From Euborellia annulipes (lineage: Eukaryota > Arthropoda > Insecta > Dermaptera > Anisolabididae): a DNA stretch of 64,000 bases. Under the pieces are notes generated by a model, which was not told where the DNA came from, searched no databases, and was given only the letters and a program-made list of their open reading frames with translations. The position numbers and the translations under genes are program-made. The DNA lies in NCBI GenBank assembly GCA_023213315.1, contig JAKCPI010001938.1, positions 1 through 64,000 on the forward strand, written 5' to 3'. Positions 11,463 to 23,029 of the stretch are shown here, piece after piece. How positions within the stretch are numbered: the first letter of the stretch is position 1; every line of letters begins with the position of its first letter.

Positions 11463-12294
11463 CAGTGGTTCCCAACCTTTTTTGACCCATTGCTCCTTTC
11501 AAAAGGTTGTCTAACACCGATCGCCCCCCCCCTTCTTCATTTAATTTTTCGCCTAATAGCAAAAAATTAATATATTTTGTATAGGAAAATTTTCACGGCG
11601 CCCCAAGATAACAGGACAATTTGGGAAAGACTGGTATACCTGCTGTACATACATAAATTTACATGGTTCAAATTGAATCAAGTTCATGGATTCTGTGATC
11701 TGCGTCTGCATTTACGTACAAAATCTGATTTGAAATTTTTAACAGTTAAAAATGAATCAAGTTACTCAGATAACGTTTTCTTTTCAAAGTGAATAAATAG
11801 AACAGTTGCAGAAATAGTGACCAAAACTTTGAAATTTTTAAAATAAATTGTATTATTAATTACTAACTAAAAAATCCACAATTAATGCCAAAAATTTATT
11901 TAAAAAAATACCCCTGACCCTAGGCAAGATTTTTATTCTTTATCTCTACCCAAACTTTTAAAAATTTAAAAAGAGTTTTATTTTTATGAAGAAAATAACA
12001 AATATGGATCTTTTTTCAGCGGTCAATCTTTATTTAATGAAAACAAAAGTGACGTTTTGATTCTAGATTGGAATTATCTTCAGACTATTTTATTTTTATG
12101 ATAATATTTTGTCCTCTTCTATTCTGACCATCCTGTAAATAGGAGATTTTTCTCTTTGATTTTTGTTCTTTTAAATTTTAGTAAACTAATAATTTTTCTC
12201 CCTTTGAATATTCATCGCCCCCCGCTTATTTATCGCCCTCCTGAAAACCCAAATCGCCCACTTGGGGCGATCGCCCCCAGGTTGGGAATCACTG
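11463..12294. mobile_element. hAT nonautonomous element (Charlie-like ends)
   Basis: Ends CAGTGGTTCCCAACC and GGTTGGGAATCACTG with a perfect 8-bp duplication TTTTAAAC (11455-11462, 12295-12302). Ends of this type are typical of the Charlie group of hAT. 832 bp with no complete frame. A second, truncated copy in the other orientation is at 43369. Confidence 0.85.
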
Positions 12295-12589
12295 TTTTAA
12301 ACAAAAATTCGAAAATTAGTGTGACGTGACGGGTCGAGCCAGGTAGGCCTACACGTCCATCTGTAGCGAACGACATATATATTTTCCCTCAATAATAAAA
12401 CAAATTATGATCAATTATACAACTATATTATTTATTTTTGAAAACAAAAGAAACAAAATCTTTTCTATTTTATTTAAATTTATTACATGCAGAATGAATT
12501 TTGAACTCGTTCTCAATGATATAACAAATATATTTTTTTTTTTTGTGATTAAATAAATATTATAATGTACAACAACAACTTAGATTAAT

Positions 12590-13112
12590 AATAATAATAA
12601 TAATAATGCTTGTTTTATTTGAAACAAAAATTAGTTACAATTTGTATTATTTTGATGTTGCTTTTTGCAACAATTTTATAATAAATTTACAATAAAAATA
12701 CAAAAAGAAATTACAGGCGTTTGCACGTTGGTCTTGACAGACCGTCCGCTTAATGGGAAAAGAGGGGGTGGTTTACGGGTGACTAAAAATTAAATTCTCG
12801 AATTAACGTCCATCTAAAACCCCAAGCCTCAGCAGCAAATCTGGCCAAACTGTTCCAATCTCTGCCGTTCATAAAACCTTTGAACTCCTCTTCTGATAGG
12901 CGATCTTTGCCTAACCACCGCCGTCGAATATATTTAAGAATTGGGCATATAGCGTCAAAATGAGACACTGTTTCATCTTCGTTTAAACAGCAGAGTGAGC
13001 ATTTATGGATTTTCCCAATCATCCAGGGCTGATAATTCAAGCGGACCGCTTCCCCACGGAGCTTGAAAATCCACTTCTTGTTTCTCCAACTGCAGTTTTT
13101 ATCAGAAATGCC
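12590..13112 (-). pseudogene. LINE 3' end with C-terminal zinc knuckle
   Basis: A minus-strand frame from about 13100 to 12783 encodes a C-terminal LINE segment with KCSLC, ETVSHF and CP in the CCHC-like arrangement of many ORF2 proteins, then a GFRW region. The 3' end runs into (ATT)n at about 12590-12607, like the short tandem tails of I/R1-type elements. Reverse transcriptase is missing, so this is a 5'-truncated remnant. Confidence 0.65.
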
Positions 13113-13740
13113 CTACCCAGGTCAACTTAGATTATTAACAGTATATATTGTACCAACACCGAAAAATGGTCCATAGAAAAGATCACCTAACTATAAAATT
13201 CTAGGAAATATTTAAAATAATTTATTTAAAAAGGAAAATGATAAGAGTATACTAATTATCAGAAAATCATGCTTTTAATTAAATTGGCAAGATAATCAAA
13301 AGTTAAACTAATTTCCTAAAAAAGTGAGAGTTAAGGAAATCAAAATTTGTTATTTGGCATTAAATTTCGAATGGTATGAGCAAGTTAATAATTAACAAGT
13401 CAAAAGTGCAGAGATATTAAAAAATTGGTTGCTGCTGGAACTCAGAGCAGAAGGACAAATGACGAGGCTGACGTCAGGCGAGAGAAGAATTTCGACTATA
13501 TAATGGAAGGAGACAACGACTCGAGAGCACAAAATTATCAAACAGTCCAGATTTTCAAACAGACCACACTATCAAAACCCCATAAACAAAAAAAATAACA
13601 AAAAACAATTTTAATTAATTTTAAATTGGATTTGCACAAGCAATTATGATTTGGATTGAATTGCGGAAGTATTTTGTTGTGATGAACTTAGTTGAAATTA
13701 AAATAAAAAAAAAACTTGTAGTTTTTTGTAATGGGTTTAT
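13113..13740. other. No gene recognised
   Basis: AT-rich sequence. 13430-13560 is GC-richer, with GACGTCA and a TATATAATGG box, and could be the promoter end of a retroelement. Confidence 0.35.
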
Positions 13741-13750
13741 TTATTGGCTT

Positions 13751-13806
13751 GGCGACTGCGCTAGCATTCAGTTTCGATGGCTTTGAGAATCCATCATCTT
13801 CAGGCC
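13751..13806 (-). ncRNA. Hammerhead ribozyme-like motif A (closed stem III)
   Basis: Reading minus: GGC, core CTGAAGA, stem II GATGG/CCATC, GAAA, stem III CTG/CAG with a 10-nt loop, then TC and GCC. Stem I is GGC/GCC. This matches the type I layout CUGANGA-II-GAAA-III-UH. One unpaired base lies between the core A and stem II. It is a single copy without a partner arm. Activity is inferred only. Confidence 0.6.
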
Positions 13807-14634
13807 TGGAAATCACAAAAGTCCAAGACTCAGGGACCTCAAAACATGTTTATCCATCAAAATCTCGACATTAAATTTTTGATATTTATTTATTTATTTT
13901 ATTTATTTTTTATTTTCAGAATATATAAAATACATTATAATATAAATTAATTAGGGCCACAGAGAAATCTCTCTAAGACAGCCCTGATTGACAAAAAGTT
14001 TATATAGATGTACAGTTTCGAGATAGAAATACAATCTTAAGAATCTTCTTATTCATGAATAGAGAATATGATATTTTTATATTCTCTGTGCGAGAGCAGA
14101 AATAAATCTATGTTATTTAAGTTTATATTGAATAAGTCCATCAGCGATATTATTGGGGATTCCCTATATGCTTCCGTATTGCATTTAGGGATAGAGAAAG
14201 TCACTTGATGACGGCTATTGGGTCTAGGTACTCTAAAGGACAATATCTCCAATATTTCGGGGCAATTTATTTTGTTATTTAACAATTTAAATAAAAAGTC
14301 TTGTTTCTGGTATTTCCTCCTTGATTCTAATTTTCTATAATTAAAAATTGTTCTTAAGTGATTAGTAGAATAATCTCGAGGATAACTTAGATTGAATTTT
14401 TTATAATATAAATATCTTAAAAAATTATTTTGCAAGATCTCCAATTTTTTACAATTTTCTACATGTGAGGGGTCCCATACTTGAGAGCCATACTCTAATT
14501 TACTCCGAACAAGTGAATTAAATAGGAGCTTAATTGTTTCTACATTATAGAAGTGTCTTGTTGATCGCTTCACAAATCCCAAAATTTTATAACACTCATT
14601 AAGAAGAGATGAAATATGCATATTAAAATTTAAT

Positions 14635-15066
14635 AAAGAATTTAATTTAATAAAGAATTATGTGCGTACTGTGGTCCAACAGTAGGGCATGTTGAGCGTA
14701 AATCGACAAGATCCGGGGTGCAACTCCCGGCGGTACCTACATTTTTCGCTTATTTAAATTAATAAATACTTAACAAGACATGTGAGTGTTTTTTTATTGA
14801 TGAGGCCAAACATCCCATGGCCCCCGGGAATCGAACCCAGGATCTCCGCCTTTCCGGAAAGGCCTGCCCCGGAAAGGCGGAGATCCTGGGTTCGATTCCC
14901 GGGGCCATGGGATGTTTGGCCTCATCAATAAAAAACACTCACATGTCTTGTTAAATATATCTATGACTCAGTTAAAGTCCGAATCGAGGTATTTTGAATA
15001 CTATTATCTTATTCAAATAATAGATCTCGAAAAATATTTAGCTAATAAATACTTGGTTATATGTTT
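14635..15066 (+). mobile_element. SINE S2 inserted in the LINE
   Basis: Flanked by a 12-bp duplication TTAAAATTTAAT (14623-14634, 15067-15078). The tRNA-like head has TGTGGTCCAACAGTAGGG (box A-like) and GGTGCAACTCCCGG (box B-like), a CTACATTTTTCGC body and an AATACTTGGTTATATG end. It is itself interrupted by 14772-15043. Confidence 0.7.
14772..15043 (+). mobile_element. Fold-back element with tRNA-like arms
   Basis: An 11-bp duplication AATAAATACTT (14761-14771, 15044-15054) flanks a near-perfect palindrome (14772-14952, arms about 84 bp, loop about 12 bp) plus a one-sided 91-nt tail. Each arm contains GGGTTCGATTCCCGG, a perfect pol III box B with tRNA T-arm symmetry. The layout (duplication, palindrome, single tail) parallels the hammerhead fold-backs, but no hammerhead core is present. 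Confidence 0.7.
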
Positions 15067-15245
15067 TTAAAATTTAATCATGAATCAAAAATTACACCTA
15101 AGTCACATATTGTTTCAACATTATTCAATTTCACTTTATTTATATAATATTCTGATTTTAGATAATTAGATCTTGTGAACGTTAAAACAAGACACTTCTT
15201 ATGAAACCAATACTTTCTCAGTATATATATCAACATATCGAATTT

Positions 15246-15462
15246 CTAATTAGCAAAGTGGCTAACTCCATTTTCGTTTATTTTCCAGGAGAGCTAAAAA
15301 AACATTTCATTGTCATTGTTAGAGCCACTGTTAAACACTTTTCGAACTGAAAATTTTGGATTACGCTCTTACCCAGTTCAGGGCATAAGGAGAATGATAT
15401 TTTTCAACAGAAAATACAAAAATGATATTCAAAAAAAGTGGAGTTAGGCGCTTTTCTACTGA
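15246..15462. mobile_element. Small TIR element
   Basis: AAAGTGGCTAACTCCA near the left end and AGTGGAGTTAGGCGCTTTT at the right form imperfect inverted ends. Noncoding. Confidence 0.45.
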
Positions 15463-15824
15463 GAACGTCGATATATATATATGCCTATAAATGTAAGAGA
15501 AAGTAAATTTCTTTAGTGTGTGTTGGTCACATCAGATTTGAAGGTTTTCGTTCTAAAACTAAGCATTCGCTTGAAGCTTTTCCTTGATGGCTTTTGCACA
15601 CTCCCCCTCCATTTTTCACAAAGCAATCCTCCTCTTCCCCCCCCCACCCTTTCTCATTTCTCTTCCTTTATACTCCCTCTTCTCTTTCTCGCTCTAACTA
15701 ACTAACAACTCAATTCATCAGTCAAAGTGTAACGAGAGTTACTTAGAGGCGCTTTATATTGAAAATTTCATACGTATATGGACATTAATATACTGTAAAT
15801 TTGAAAATTAGTTCAGGTTGGTAA
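15463..15824. other. No gene recognised; pyrimidine-rich tract
   Basis: 15590-15700 is a C/T-rich run. It contains a fragment of the family H hairpin near 15470-15510. No coding evidence. Confidence 0.5.
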
Positions 15825-16650
15825 CTTTCTCTTACCATAATATGTCAATATATATTTAGAGAAGGTATTGATTTCATGTCAAAAAGTCGATGTCGAGATT
15901 TTGATGGATCAACACGTTTTGAGGCCAAACAAGTGAGTTCCGCAATATGGTCTGTGAACAAAATATCTCAAGAACTAAAAGGGCTAGGAGAATGAAATTG
16001 GATATTCAAGTAAGATATGCCCCCCTGGCACGCAGGGCCGGAACTAGGAGATTTTATAGGGGGGCAAAATTTTATTTGCCGCCCCCTCCTTAAAATTTTC
16101 CTTGATCTCAAAAATTTTTCTGCGAAATTTTTTTTTTTTTTTCGCGGAACCAAATGTTCCCGTCCGGAAAAATATTTTACCTTTTTTTTTTTAGAAACGC
16201 AAAAAAATTTGCCGCCCGCGGAACCAAAATTTTTCGTGTGCCGCCCGCGGAACCAGAATTTTTTCCCTTCCGAAAAAATATTTTACCTTTTTTTAGAGAC
16301 GCAAAAAATTTTGCCGCCCGCGGAACATAAATTTTTTCCATTCCGGAAAAAATATATTTTTTTTTTTGGTCGCTACATTTTTGACACCTGAGTAACGGCG
16401 TAAGAAGTTTTTGAATAAAATCAGGCAAATATACTGGTATTTTACTGATGTACTTTTTCAGTTATTTTTTTTTTTTTTTTCAATTTATTCAAAATTCAGT
16501 CCAACGATTTTTAGATAGGTACTCTTTAAAGGTATTTTCTCATTTTACTTTTGAAATTTTTTGAAGCACACTTTATTCTTGTACTTCATAGGTTGCCATG
16601 GTAACAAAATATAAATATTTTATCATATTTATAAATTTTACATCTTGAAT
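15825..16650 (+). repeat. Family H copy with inserted GC-rich repeat
   Basis: It opens with the terminal hairpin and GTCGATGTCGAGATTTTGAT and resumes after 16395 with the family 3' half (GTTGCCATGGTAACAAAAT near 16590). The insert 16030-16395 starts CAGGGCCGGAACTAGG. Confidence 0.6.
16060..16370 (+). repeat. Degenerate tandem repeat, about 100-bp unit
   Basis: About three units containing TTTGCCGCCCGCGGAACC and AAAATATTTTACC. A related array lies at 44035-44290. It is probably the interior of a hAT-like MITE. Confidence 0.6.
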
Positions 16651-16664
16651 TCTAATATTTCGGT

Positions 16665-16755
16665 GGAGCCCTCGGGTTTGGTGCAGTGCTAAGCGTACTG
16701 GCCTTATGTACCAAGGGTCGCGGGTTCACATCCCGTCTCATACGACAATAACGGG
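16665..16755 (+). mobile_element. tRNA-like SINE head, family S3
   Basis: TTTGGTGCAGTGCTAAGCG (box A-like) and GCGGGTTCACATCCCGTCTC (box B-like) are spaced as in a tRNA of about 73 nt. A second S3 piece is at 58880. No acceptor stem forms, so it is not a tRNA gene. Confidence 0.55.
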
Positions 16756-16962
16756 TATCTATTTTTCCTGAATTTTAGCACTAAAAAATACATAAGAATT
16801 ACCCTTTAGATTCAAAACAATTTTTTAATCGTAGGCCTGTGTAATTAATACATAATGTAATCTATAATTAAAAACTCCCATAATATTCTAATAATCCGAA
16901 TGTGTTTAATTTTAACTATTGTTAAATTATTTTAATTTAAAAATGTTTTTATAAAATCATTG

Positions 16963-17400
16963 TGTGGTTTTATGAAACCACGATGCAAGTGAAACTTTTT
17001 TTTTTCGGATCGCAGGCGTTTAACTGAAAATTTTCAGAAAATTATTCAATTAAGGGTATTAAAATCGTGTTTTTAATCTTAACTTAATAATTGGAAAATG
17101 GGAACGCATGTTAAAAACTGAGAACAATATTTATTTAGTAAATGAAGATTTGAATCATTTTAAATTATTTTAAATATTAATAAATTATTTTAAAAATATT
17201 TTATATTTTATCAATTTAAAAATTGAATAATTAAATCTCACAACTATTTTTTTATAATTCGTCATATATATTAAATTTCAACTTTCCATCATGACTTTTG
17301 ACGTTCTGGCTGGTAGCGTCACGGCCTTTGACGTGACGTCAAAGACGGATTGTACGCGACATGCTAATAAAAGAGCGAAAAATTTTGAGGCCATCAAATA
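16963..17400 (+). repeat. Left arm of large inverted repeat
   Basis: Reverse complement of about 20070-20535 (for example GTGTGGTTTTATGAAACCAC and CGTTTAACTGAAAATTTTCA). It ends in CRE-like GTGACGTCAAAG. A further fragment lies at 31626-31780. About 2.7 kb of other repeats separates the arms. Confidence 0.65.
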
Positions 17401-18138
17401 AAAGTTCAACTTTAAAAAATGAATGTTAGAATGAAAACTCAAAGGCCATTTTCAATGAATTAATTTGATTAACATTTTTTATTTATTTATTTATTTTTTT
17501 ACTAAAATAAAATTTAGTTTCGTTGACAGTTTCCACAAACAAGTTCTCTAATTGGTAAAATTTTGTTATCCCATTCAGTTTAAAATTTCATCGTTCTAGT
17601 TTCGTTTATATTTTAGATACAAACAAACACTCAAAGTGAAAGTAATAATCATCAAAATGTTATTGACGTAAATTAAATTTATCAAACAATCTTTACACTC
17701 TCTCTCTCTCTAACCTTAAAAAAAAAGACCAAAATTAATTAGGTTAAACAATTTATCGATTCTCTTGAGTTAGAAGAAGGAAAGAAAAGAGAGAGAGAGA
17801 GAGAGAGAGAGAGTGCCAAATGAAATTTATTATTGGCTATGAAAGGGTTAAAGTAAAAACTTTTTAACTAACAGGGCAAAGAGAAATTGCCAAGTCACTT
17901 TGTATATTCGTTGACATTAATTCTTTCTTCTCTTCGCATCGAAAATTTATAATGAATTCATTCGTAGTATTTAACGTTTTACACTTTTTTTTTTTTAAAC
18001 ATTTAAATATCGTTTTAATTTTCTTATTTCCTTTTTTGTTTACGTTATTTAGAAAAAACAAGAAGAATTTTTCAATCTCAATGATTAACGAAGGTACTAA
18101 TTCGAGTTAAGGGATATTAAGGTGGGCACGTTGAAGAC
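17401..18138. other. No gene recognised
   Basis: AT-rich, with (CT)n near 17700 and (GA)n at 17788-17813. Confidence 0.5.
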
Positions 18139-19060
18139 CTATAATGACCAGTGGTCACATGCAGCCAGGAAGAAAATAAAAACAAAAGGAGAAGCATAAA
18201 AGGGGAACTCAACTGCGGGAACTGAGAAGATGTCTATTGAGGTTAGACTTGAAAGTCTGAAGATTGTAGGTTTTGGGGAAGATAGACGCAGGGAGCTTGT
18301 TCCAATCACGGGAGGGGACAAAGGAAGAGTGGAATTGACTAGTTCTGTTAGTCGTGATCTGAACAGCATAGGGAGCGGGATGGTTCCTCTTGTGTTCGGT
18401 GTATATGTTGCATTGGGGGGGATAATTGATTTTAATTCGGCAGAGCATTGACCATGGTAATACCTGTAGAAGAGAGATAGTGCAGACACGCTTCTTCTAT
18501 GATCTAGTGACTGTAGGAATGCGGTGAGGGTAGAACTCAGTCTAATTGCACGCCTCTGTATGGCGTCCAAGGAGAGAGAGCGTCTTTCGACGCCCCTCGC
18601 CAAAGGTGGGAACCATATTCAAGACACGGCCGAATTTTGGGCTTTATAGAGGATTAGGAGTTGTTGGGAGGAAAAGTAACGCTTTGTTTTGAATAGGAAA
18701 CCTAATTTCCTTGCGGTAGATTTAGCCACAGAAGAGATGTGGGTGGTCCAGGAGAGATCGAATGTAATTGTCACTCCCAGAACAGAAAACGAATTTTTGA
18801 ACTAGAGACTATTATTGCTGTAAATAAAGGGAGAAGTTAGAAGGATAGAAAATAGACAACATTGTGTTTTTTGGGAATTGAATTTTACTTGACTGAGGTT
18901 TCCCCATTCCTCCAAAAGACCGAGATCATCATTAATCGACGTCACTGCCCCCAGGCGACTCACCAGATCTGACTGAGTGCAGGGTACTGTCATCAGCAAA
19001 GCAATATATTGGGTTGGGGTATCTTACCTGGGAGATTGGGTACTTCAGGCTCAAGTCAGG
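18139..19060 (-). pseudogene. LINE reverse transcriptase fragment, several frameshifts
   Basis: Minus-strand pieces in different frames include a FADD catalytic box (near 19000), INDDLGLLEEWGN, LDAIQRRAIRL, LFYRYYHGQCS and a C-terminal FKSNLNRHL. The order and spacing are those of a non-LTR reverse transcriptase from the YADD box to the C-terminus. At least two frameshifts and no upstream domains, so it is a truncated dead copy. Confidence 0.7.
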
Positions 19061-19480
19061 ACGGCTATCTTTATATATATAACTTTTCTGTACGTGTGTG
19101 TGTCTGGACTCCTCTTCTACCACACCACCCATTTTGATTAAATTTTTTTGGTTTGTTTTTTTGAGATCCTCACGGGTTTTTTTTCAAATATAAAAATAAA
19201 TTAGTGAATAATTAATTAATAAAAAAAAAAAAAAAAAATAAAAAGAAAAATAGTTCCTAAAAAAAAAAAATATAAATATTTACCTATGATTATTATTTTT
19301 TTTTATTTATTTATATTTTAAATTATAAAATAAACCAAAATTTTTTTTTTTTGTGCAGGGGGGGACCGGAAAAAGATTAATTAAAAAAAAATATTTATTT
19401 AATAAATAATTAACCTTAAAAAAAAACAAAAAATATAAAAAAAAAAAAAAAAAAAAAGGTAAAAGGGTATTGAAAAAATA
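19061..19480. other. No gene recognised; A/T homopolymers
   Basis: Short GT repeat near 19093, then long A and T runs. Confidence 0.5.
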
Positions 19481-19483
19481 AGG

Positions 19484-19550
19484 ACACAAAGAGGGGGGGG
19501 GGGGGGGGGCCCCTTGTGGAAAGAGGCGCGGCGGGGGGGGAGGTGTTTTT
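19484..19550 (+). repeat. Poly-G tracts
   Basis: A G-run of about 18 followed by CCCC and further G-runs. It may be partly an assembly artefact. Confidence 0.7.
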
Positions 19551-19599
19551 TGTTATATCTTTAAAATATCGGTAAATTACAACACACACACACATAACC

Positions 19600-19770
19600 A
19601 AAAAGAGATCTGCTCTATATGCAACCTTAACCAGCCAGAAACTCTGCTCCATATCTTCATCGATATACCGCTCTCTTAGAAAGCACCACATCCCAAAGAT
19701 CAAGTATTTGCGCAATGGAGTCGATATTATAGATATTTTAATGACTATAAAATATGATTTTTGAATAAAA
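19600..19770 (+). pseudogene. LINE C-terminal zinc-knuckle fragment
   Basis: The plus frame reads ICSICNLNQPETLLHIF, matching the C-x2-C...E-T-x2-H pattern of LINE ORF2 C-termini (compare KCSLC...ETVSHF at 12783, minus). It is followed by a stop and a lysine-rich stretch. Confidence 0.5.
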
Positions 19771-19839
19771 ACAAGGTCATTTATAAAACAGGGTATTTGG
19801 AGCTATTCCTGGGTATTTGGGTAGCTCTGATTCCATAAA

Positions 19840-20065
19840 TGCCATCAGTTTTGCCCCATCACGTCTATTTTGAGAGCTACAGAGAAAATTAAATTTTAAT
19901 AGAAAATATGCTCTAAAGCGGCAATTTCCTAGATTTTTTTTAAGATAACATCCCTTAAAAATATGAAGAGAGTGATAACATAAAAATTTTACGTTTCAGC
20001 CCAAACGGAAGTCATTTGGACGTACCGCAAATGCTAAAAGTTTAGAAAAATCGAATTTTTTAAGT
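19840..20065. repeat. CACTA-like element fragment
   Basis: Shares ATCAGTTTTGCCCCATCA, ATGCTCTAAAGCGGC and related stretches with 4323-4826 and 21536-22517. Confidence 0.5.
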
Positions 20066-20069
20066 TTTA

Positions 20070-20535
20070 AAGTGAAACTTTTATTTGATCCTCTCAAATT
20101 TTTTTCGCTCTTCTATCAGCATGTTGCGTTACAAGCCGTGACGTCAAAGACCGTGACGCTACAAACCATGACGTCAAAGGCCGTGACGCTACAAACCATG
20201 ACGTTACAAGCCGTGACGATAAAAATAGGAAAGTTGAAATTTAATATATATGACGAATTATAAAAAAATAATTGTGAGATTTAATTATTCAATTTTTAAA
20301 TTGATAAAATATAATTTTTAAAATAATTTAAAATGATTCAAATACTAAATAAATATTGTTCTCAGTTTTTAACATGCCTCTATTGATTTCCCATTTTCCA
20401 ATTATTAAGTTAAGATTAAAAACAAGATTTTAATTCTCTTAATTGAATAATTTTCTGAAAATTTTCAGTTAAACGCCTACGACCCGAAAAAAAGTTTCAC
20501 TTGCATCGTAGTTTCATAAAACCACACAATGATTT
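20070..20535 (-). repeat. Right arm of large inverted repeat
   Basis: Complement of 16963-17400. It carries the tandem array described separately. Confidence 0.65.
20110..20225 (+). repeat. Short tandem array with CRE-like TGACGTCA
   Basis: Alternating units of about 15 bp (CCGTGACGTCAAAG, ACGCTACAAACCATGACG). At least six TGACG motifs, some extended to TGACGTCA, the CREB/ATF site. Any regulatory role is inference. Confidence 0.6.
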
Positions 20536-21269
20536 TTTTTTTACTTTGGACACCCCTAATACAATTTTTTCTGAACCGATTGGAAATAAATTGTATTGCT
20601 CTCATCGACCATCAGATAAGACTCGTAAATAGAAAAAAAAAGATACTTGCTGGGATTGAACCCACATACTCTCACAAGTGTTTTAACTTTTAAAATCTCA
20701 GTTTTTTTATGTTGACATTTGAAGAGGTAATTTAAATTCACAACCCTCGCAGTGTTTGTCAAAATAAAATTTTATTTTATTGACATTATTTAGACCACTC
20801 TCTAACCACCAATTTTTTTTTTTTACGTTAATTCATCTTTAATAATAATAAAAGATTCTTGACCACATCTCTTTTATTTTTTAATTCATCGTTATGCTTT
20901 TAATGATCCATTAATTTTTTTTTTTTTTTTTTTTAATAAACCTATGAGATGATGAGAAAGTAAAAAAAAAAAAACTCTAATGAACGTAAAAGAGAGAAAA
21001 TATAAATCTGTCAGAGACATTAATGAAAAAAAAAAAAAAAAAAAAGAAAACACAAACATTGATTAAACTTGGAGAACTTTTTTTATTTTAATAAAAAAAA
21101 AATTTAGAAATTCTTTCAAAGATATTATAGTGAGAATCCCCCCCCCCCCCCAAAAAAAAATTACAATTTACTAACTACCAAGTCAGCTTTCGGCGTGACT
21201 GTTCAAAGTTCCCTCTTTTATTTAGAATGGGCAAATTTTGAGAATTTTCTATTTTTAGACACCTTCAAT
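20536..21269. other. No gene recognised; box-B-like piece
   Basis: AT-rich with A and T runs. On minus near 20640 there is GGGTTCAATCCCAGC, a tRNA-like T-arm without the rest of a tRNA. A poly-C run is at 21138-21151. Confidence 0.45.
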
Positions 21270-21535
21270 CAGTGGCGTATTCAGGGGGGCCCAGGGAGCC
21301 CCCCCCCAAAGCCTTCTCCAAAACAAAAAAAAATACCTATAGTTTTCCCTAATGATTTTTTTTTTTTTTTTTTAATAATTATTTTATTAACTCTCATAAA
21401 TTCTAAAATCTATCAAAAAACTTATAAATAATTGAAAAAATCTCTCATATTTTTATTAAATTTGTATTAAAATTATTTTTTATTTCAAGAAAAAAAAATT
21501 TTTTATTTGTTTTTATTTATAATTACACTAGTCGA

Positions 21536-22517
21536 CAAGGTTTTTTTCACAAGAAATCTGATTAGTGAACCTAGTACATTTTTTCACCCTGAATTCAGAT
21601 ATGTAGTTAGAATTTTTCCATCAGGCACAGTTTTAGAGATATAGAGCAAAATAGATTTTAGTCGAAAATGTGCTCTAAAACGGCTTTTATTTAAAATGTT
21701 CAAATTATTTTTAACGGGACACCCCGTCAAATTATGCAGATAGTTAGAATACATATAAATTTTAAGTTTCATCCCAATTGGAGGTCATTTAGACGTGCCG
21801 CAAACGGCTTAAAGTTTTAAAAAATCGAAATTTTCATGCAGAAAATAAAAATTACATGAAGCAGAAAAAAATTACTGATTTTTTTGTAAATAAATAAATC
21901 TATTAATTTAATTTATATTTAACTAAACTATTCTAAATAAACAAACAGATCAAACGAAATTCCTTTTTCACTCACGTGCCCAAAGTCAATAAACCTCCAT
22001 TTTTTTCGTTCAGTGAGTATACTTGTGTTTTTTCTTTGCTCACGTTTTTGTTAATAATTTCGTTAATAATTAACAGATTTTTACGAATGAATGATTTTTT
22101 AGAAAGCCAAAGAACTATAGAATATCGTACATATATGTTTTTTTCATTCAGGGATATCTAAAATTGTATTAGGGGTGACCAAAGCAAAAAAAATCTTGAA
22201 AATTTCGATTTTTTAAAACTTTAAGCCGTTTGCGGCACGTCTAAATGACCTCCGATTGGGATGAAACTTAAAATTTATATGTATTCTAACTATCTGCATA
22301 ATTTGACGGGGTGTCCCGTTAAAAATAATTTGAACATTCTAAATAAAAGCCGTTTTAGAGCCCATTTTCGACTAAAATCTATTTTGCTCTATATCTCTAA
22401 AACTGTGCCTGATGGAAAAATTCTAACTACATATCTGAATTCAGGGTAAAAAATACTTCTAGAATTTTATATCTTCATTCTTGTGAAAGAAAAAAAGTTC
22501 ATTTTTGTCGACTAGTG
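21536..22517. mobile_element. CACTA-like fold-back element
   Basis: Ends CACTAGTCGACAA and TTGTCGACTAGTG with 3-bp duplication TTA (21533-21535, 22518-22520). The arms are inverted copies of each other. The centre includes a stretch (about 21835-22000) that is the reverse complement of part of the neighbouring pogo-like element (about 22645-22810). Noncoding. Confidence 0.75.
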
Positions 22518-22525
22518 TTATTATA

Positions 22526-23029
22526 CAGTAGAACCTCGATAAGTTAAAGTTGAAGGGAAACGGTTAGAAATTTGAGTTATCGAGTTTTTTACTTATCGAG
22601 AGTTGAAGTTAGAGAGGTTATTGAATATAATTTTTAACGTACCGAGGTTTATTGACTTTGGGCACGTGAGTGAAAAAGGAATTTCGTTTGATCTATTTGT
22701 TTATTTAGAATAGTTTAGTTAAATATAAATTAAATTAATAGATTTATTTATTTACAAAAAAATCAGTAATTTTTTTCTGCTTCATGTATTTTTGATTTTC
22801 TGCATCAACTATTTTCTCGATGATATGTAAAGAAATACTTTAAGTTATAGAGTCACCAAAATATTATTTTAAGTTATCGAGGGCTATGCTCAAAATATTT
22901 GTTTAAGTTACAGAGGTTTTGTTCTTTAAGTAATAGAGGTTTTACGCTGTCAAGGGAAGGGAATTGAAAACATTTTTAAGTTACGGAGGTTTTGAACTTA
23001 GCAAGGTTTAACTTATCGAGGTTCTACTG
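22526..23029. mobile_element. pogo/Tigger-like MITE
   Basis: Ends CAGTAGAACCTCGATAAGTT and AACTTATCGAGGTTCTACTG flanked by TA. CAGTAGAACCTC-type ends with TA duplication are typical of pogo-like Tc1/mariner elements. A short motif related to AAGTTATCGAGGTTTT is repeated several times inside. No transposase. A partial copy is at 36736. Confidence 0.8.

Larger units (their letters stand above)
13885..15208 (-). pseudogene. LINE reverse transcriptase C-terminal part, interrupted
   Basis: The frame 14621-14049 encodes a CR1/Jockey-type post-catalytic region (LGFVKRSTRHF, SLVRSKLEYGSQVWDP). The preceding segment lies at 15079-15208 (KCLVLTFTR, ICDLGVIFDS). An S2 SINE inserted between them splits the frame, and an extra stop lies near 15075. 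5'-truncated and inactive. Confidence 0.75.

Noticed and set aside
18230..18451. Plus-strand open frame of 73 residues
   Set aside because: It is antisense to a recognisable LINE C-terminus.
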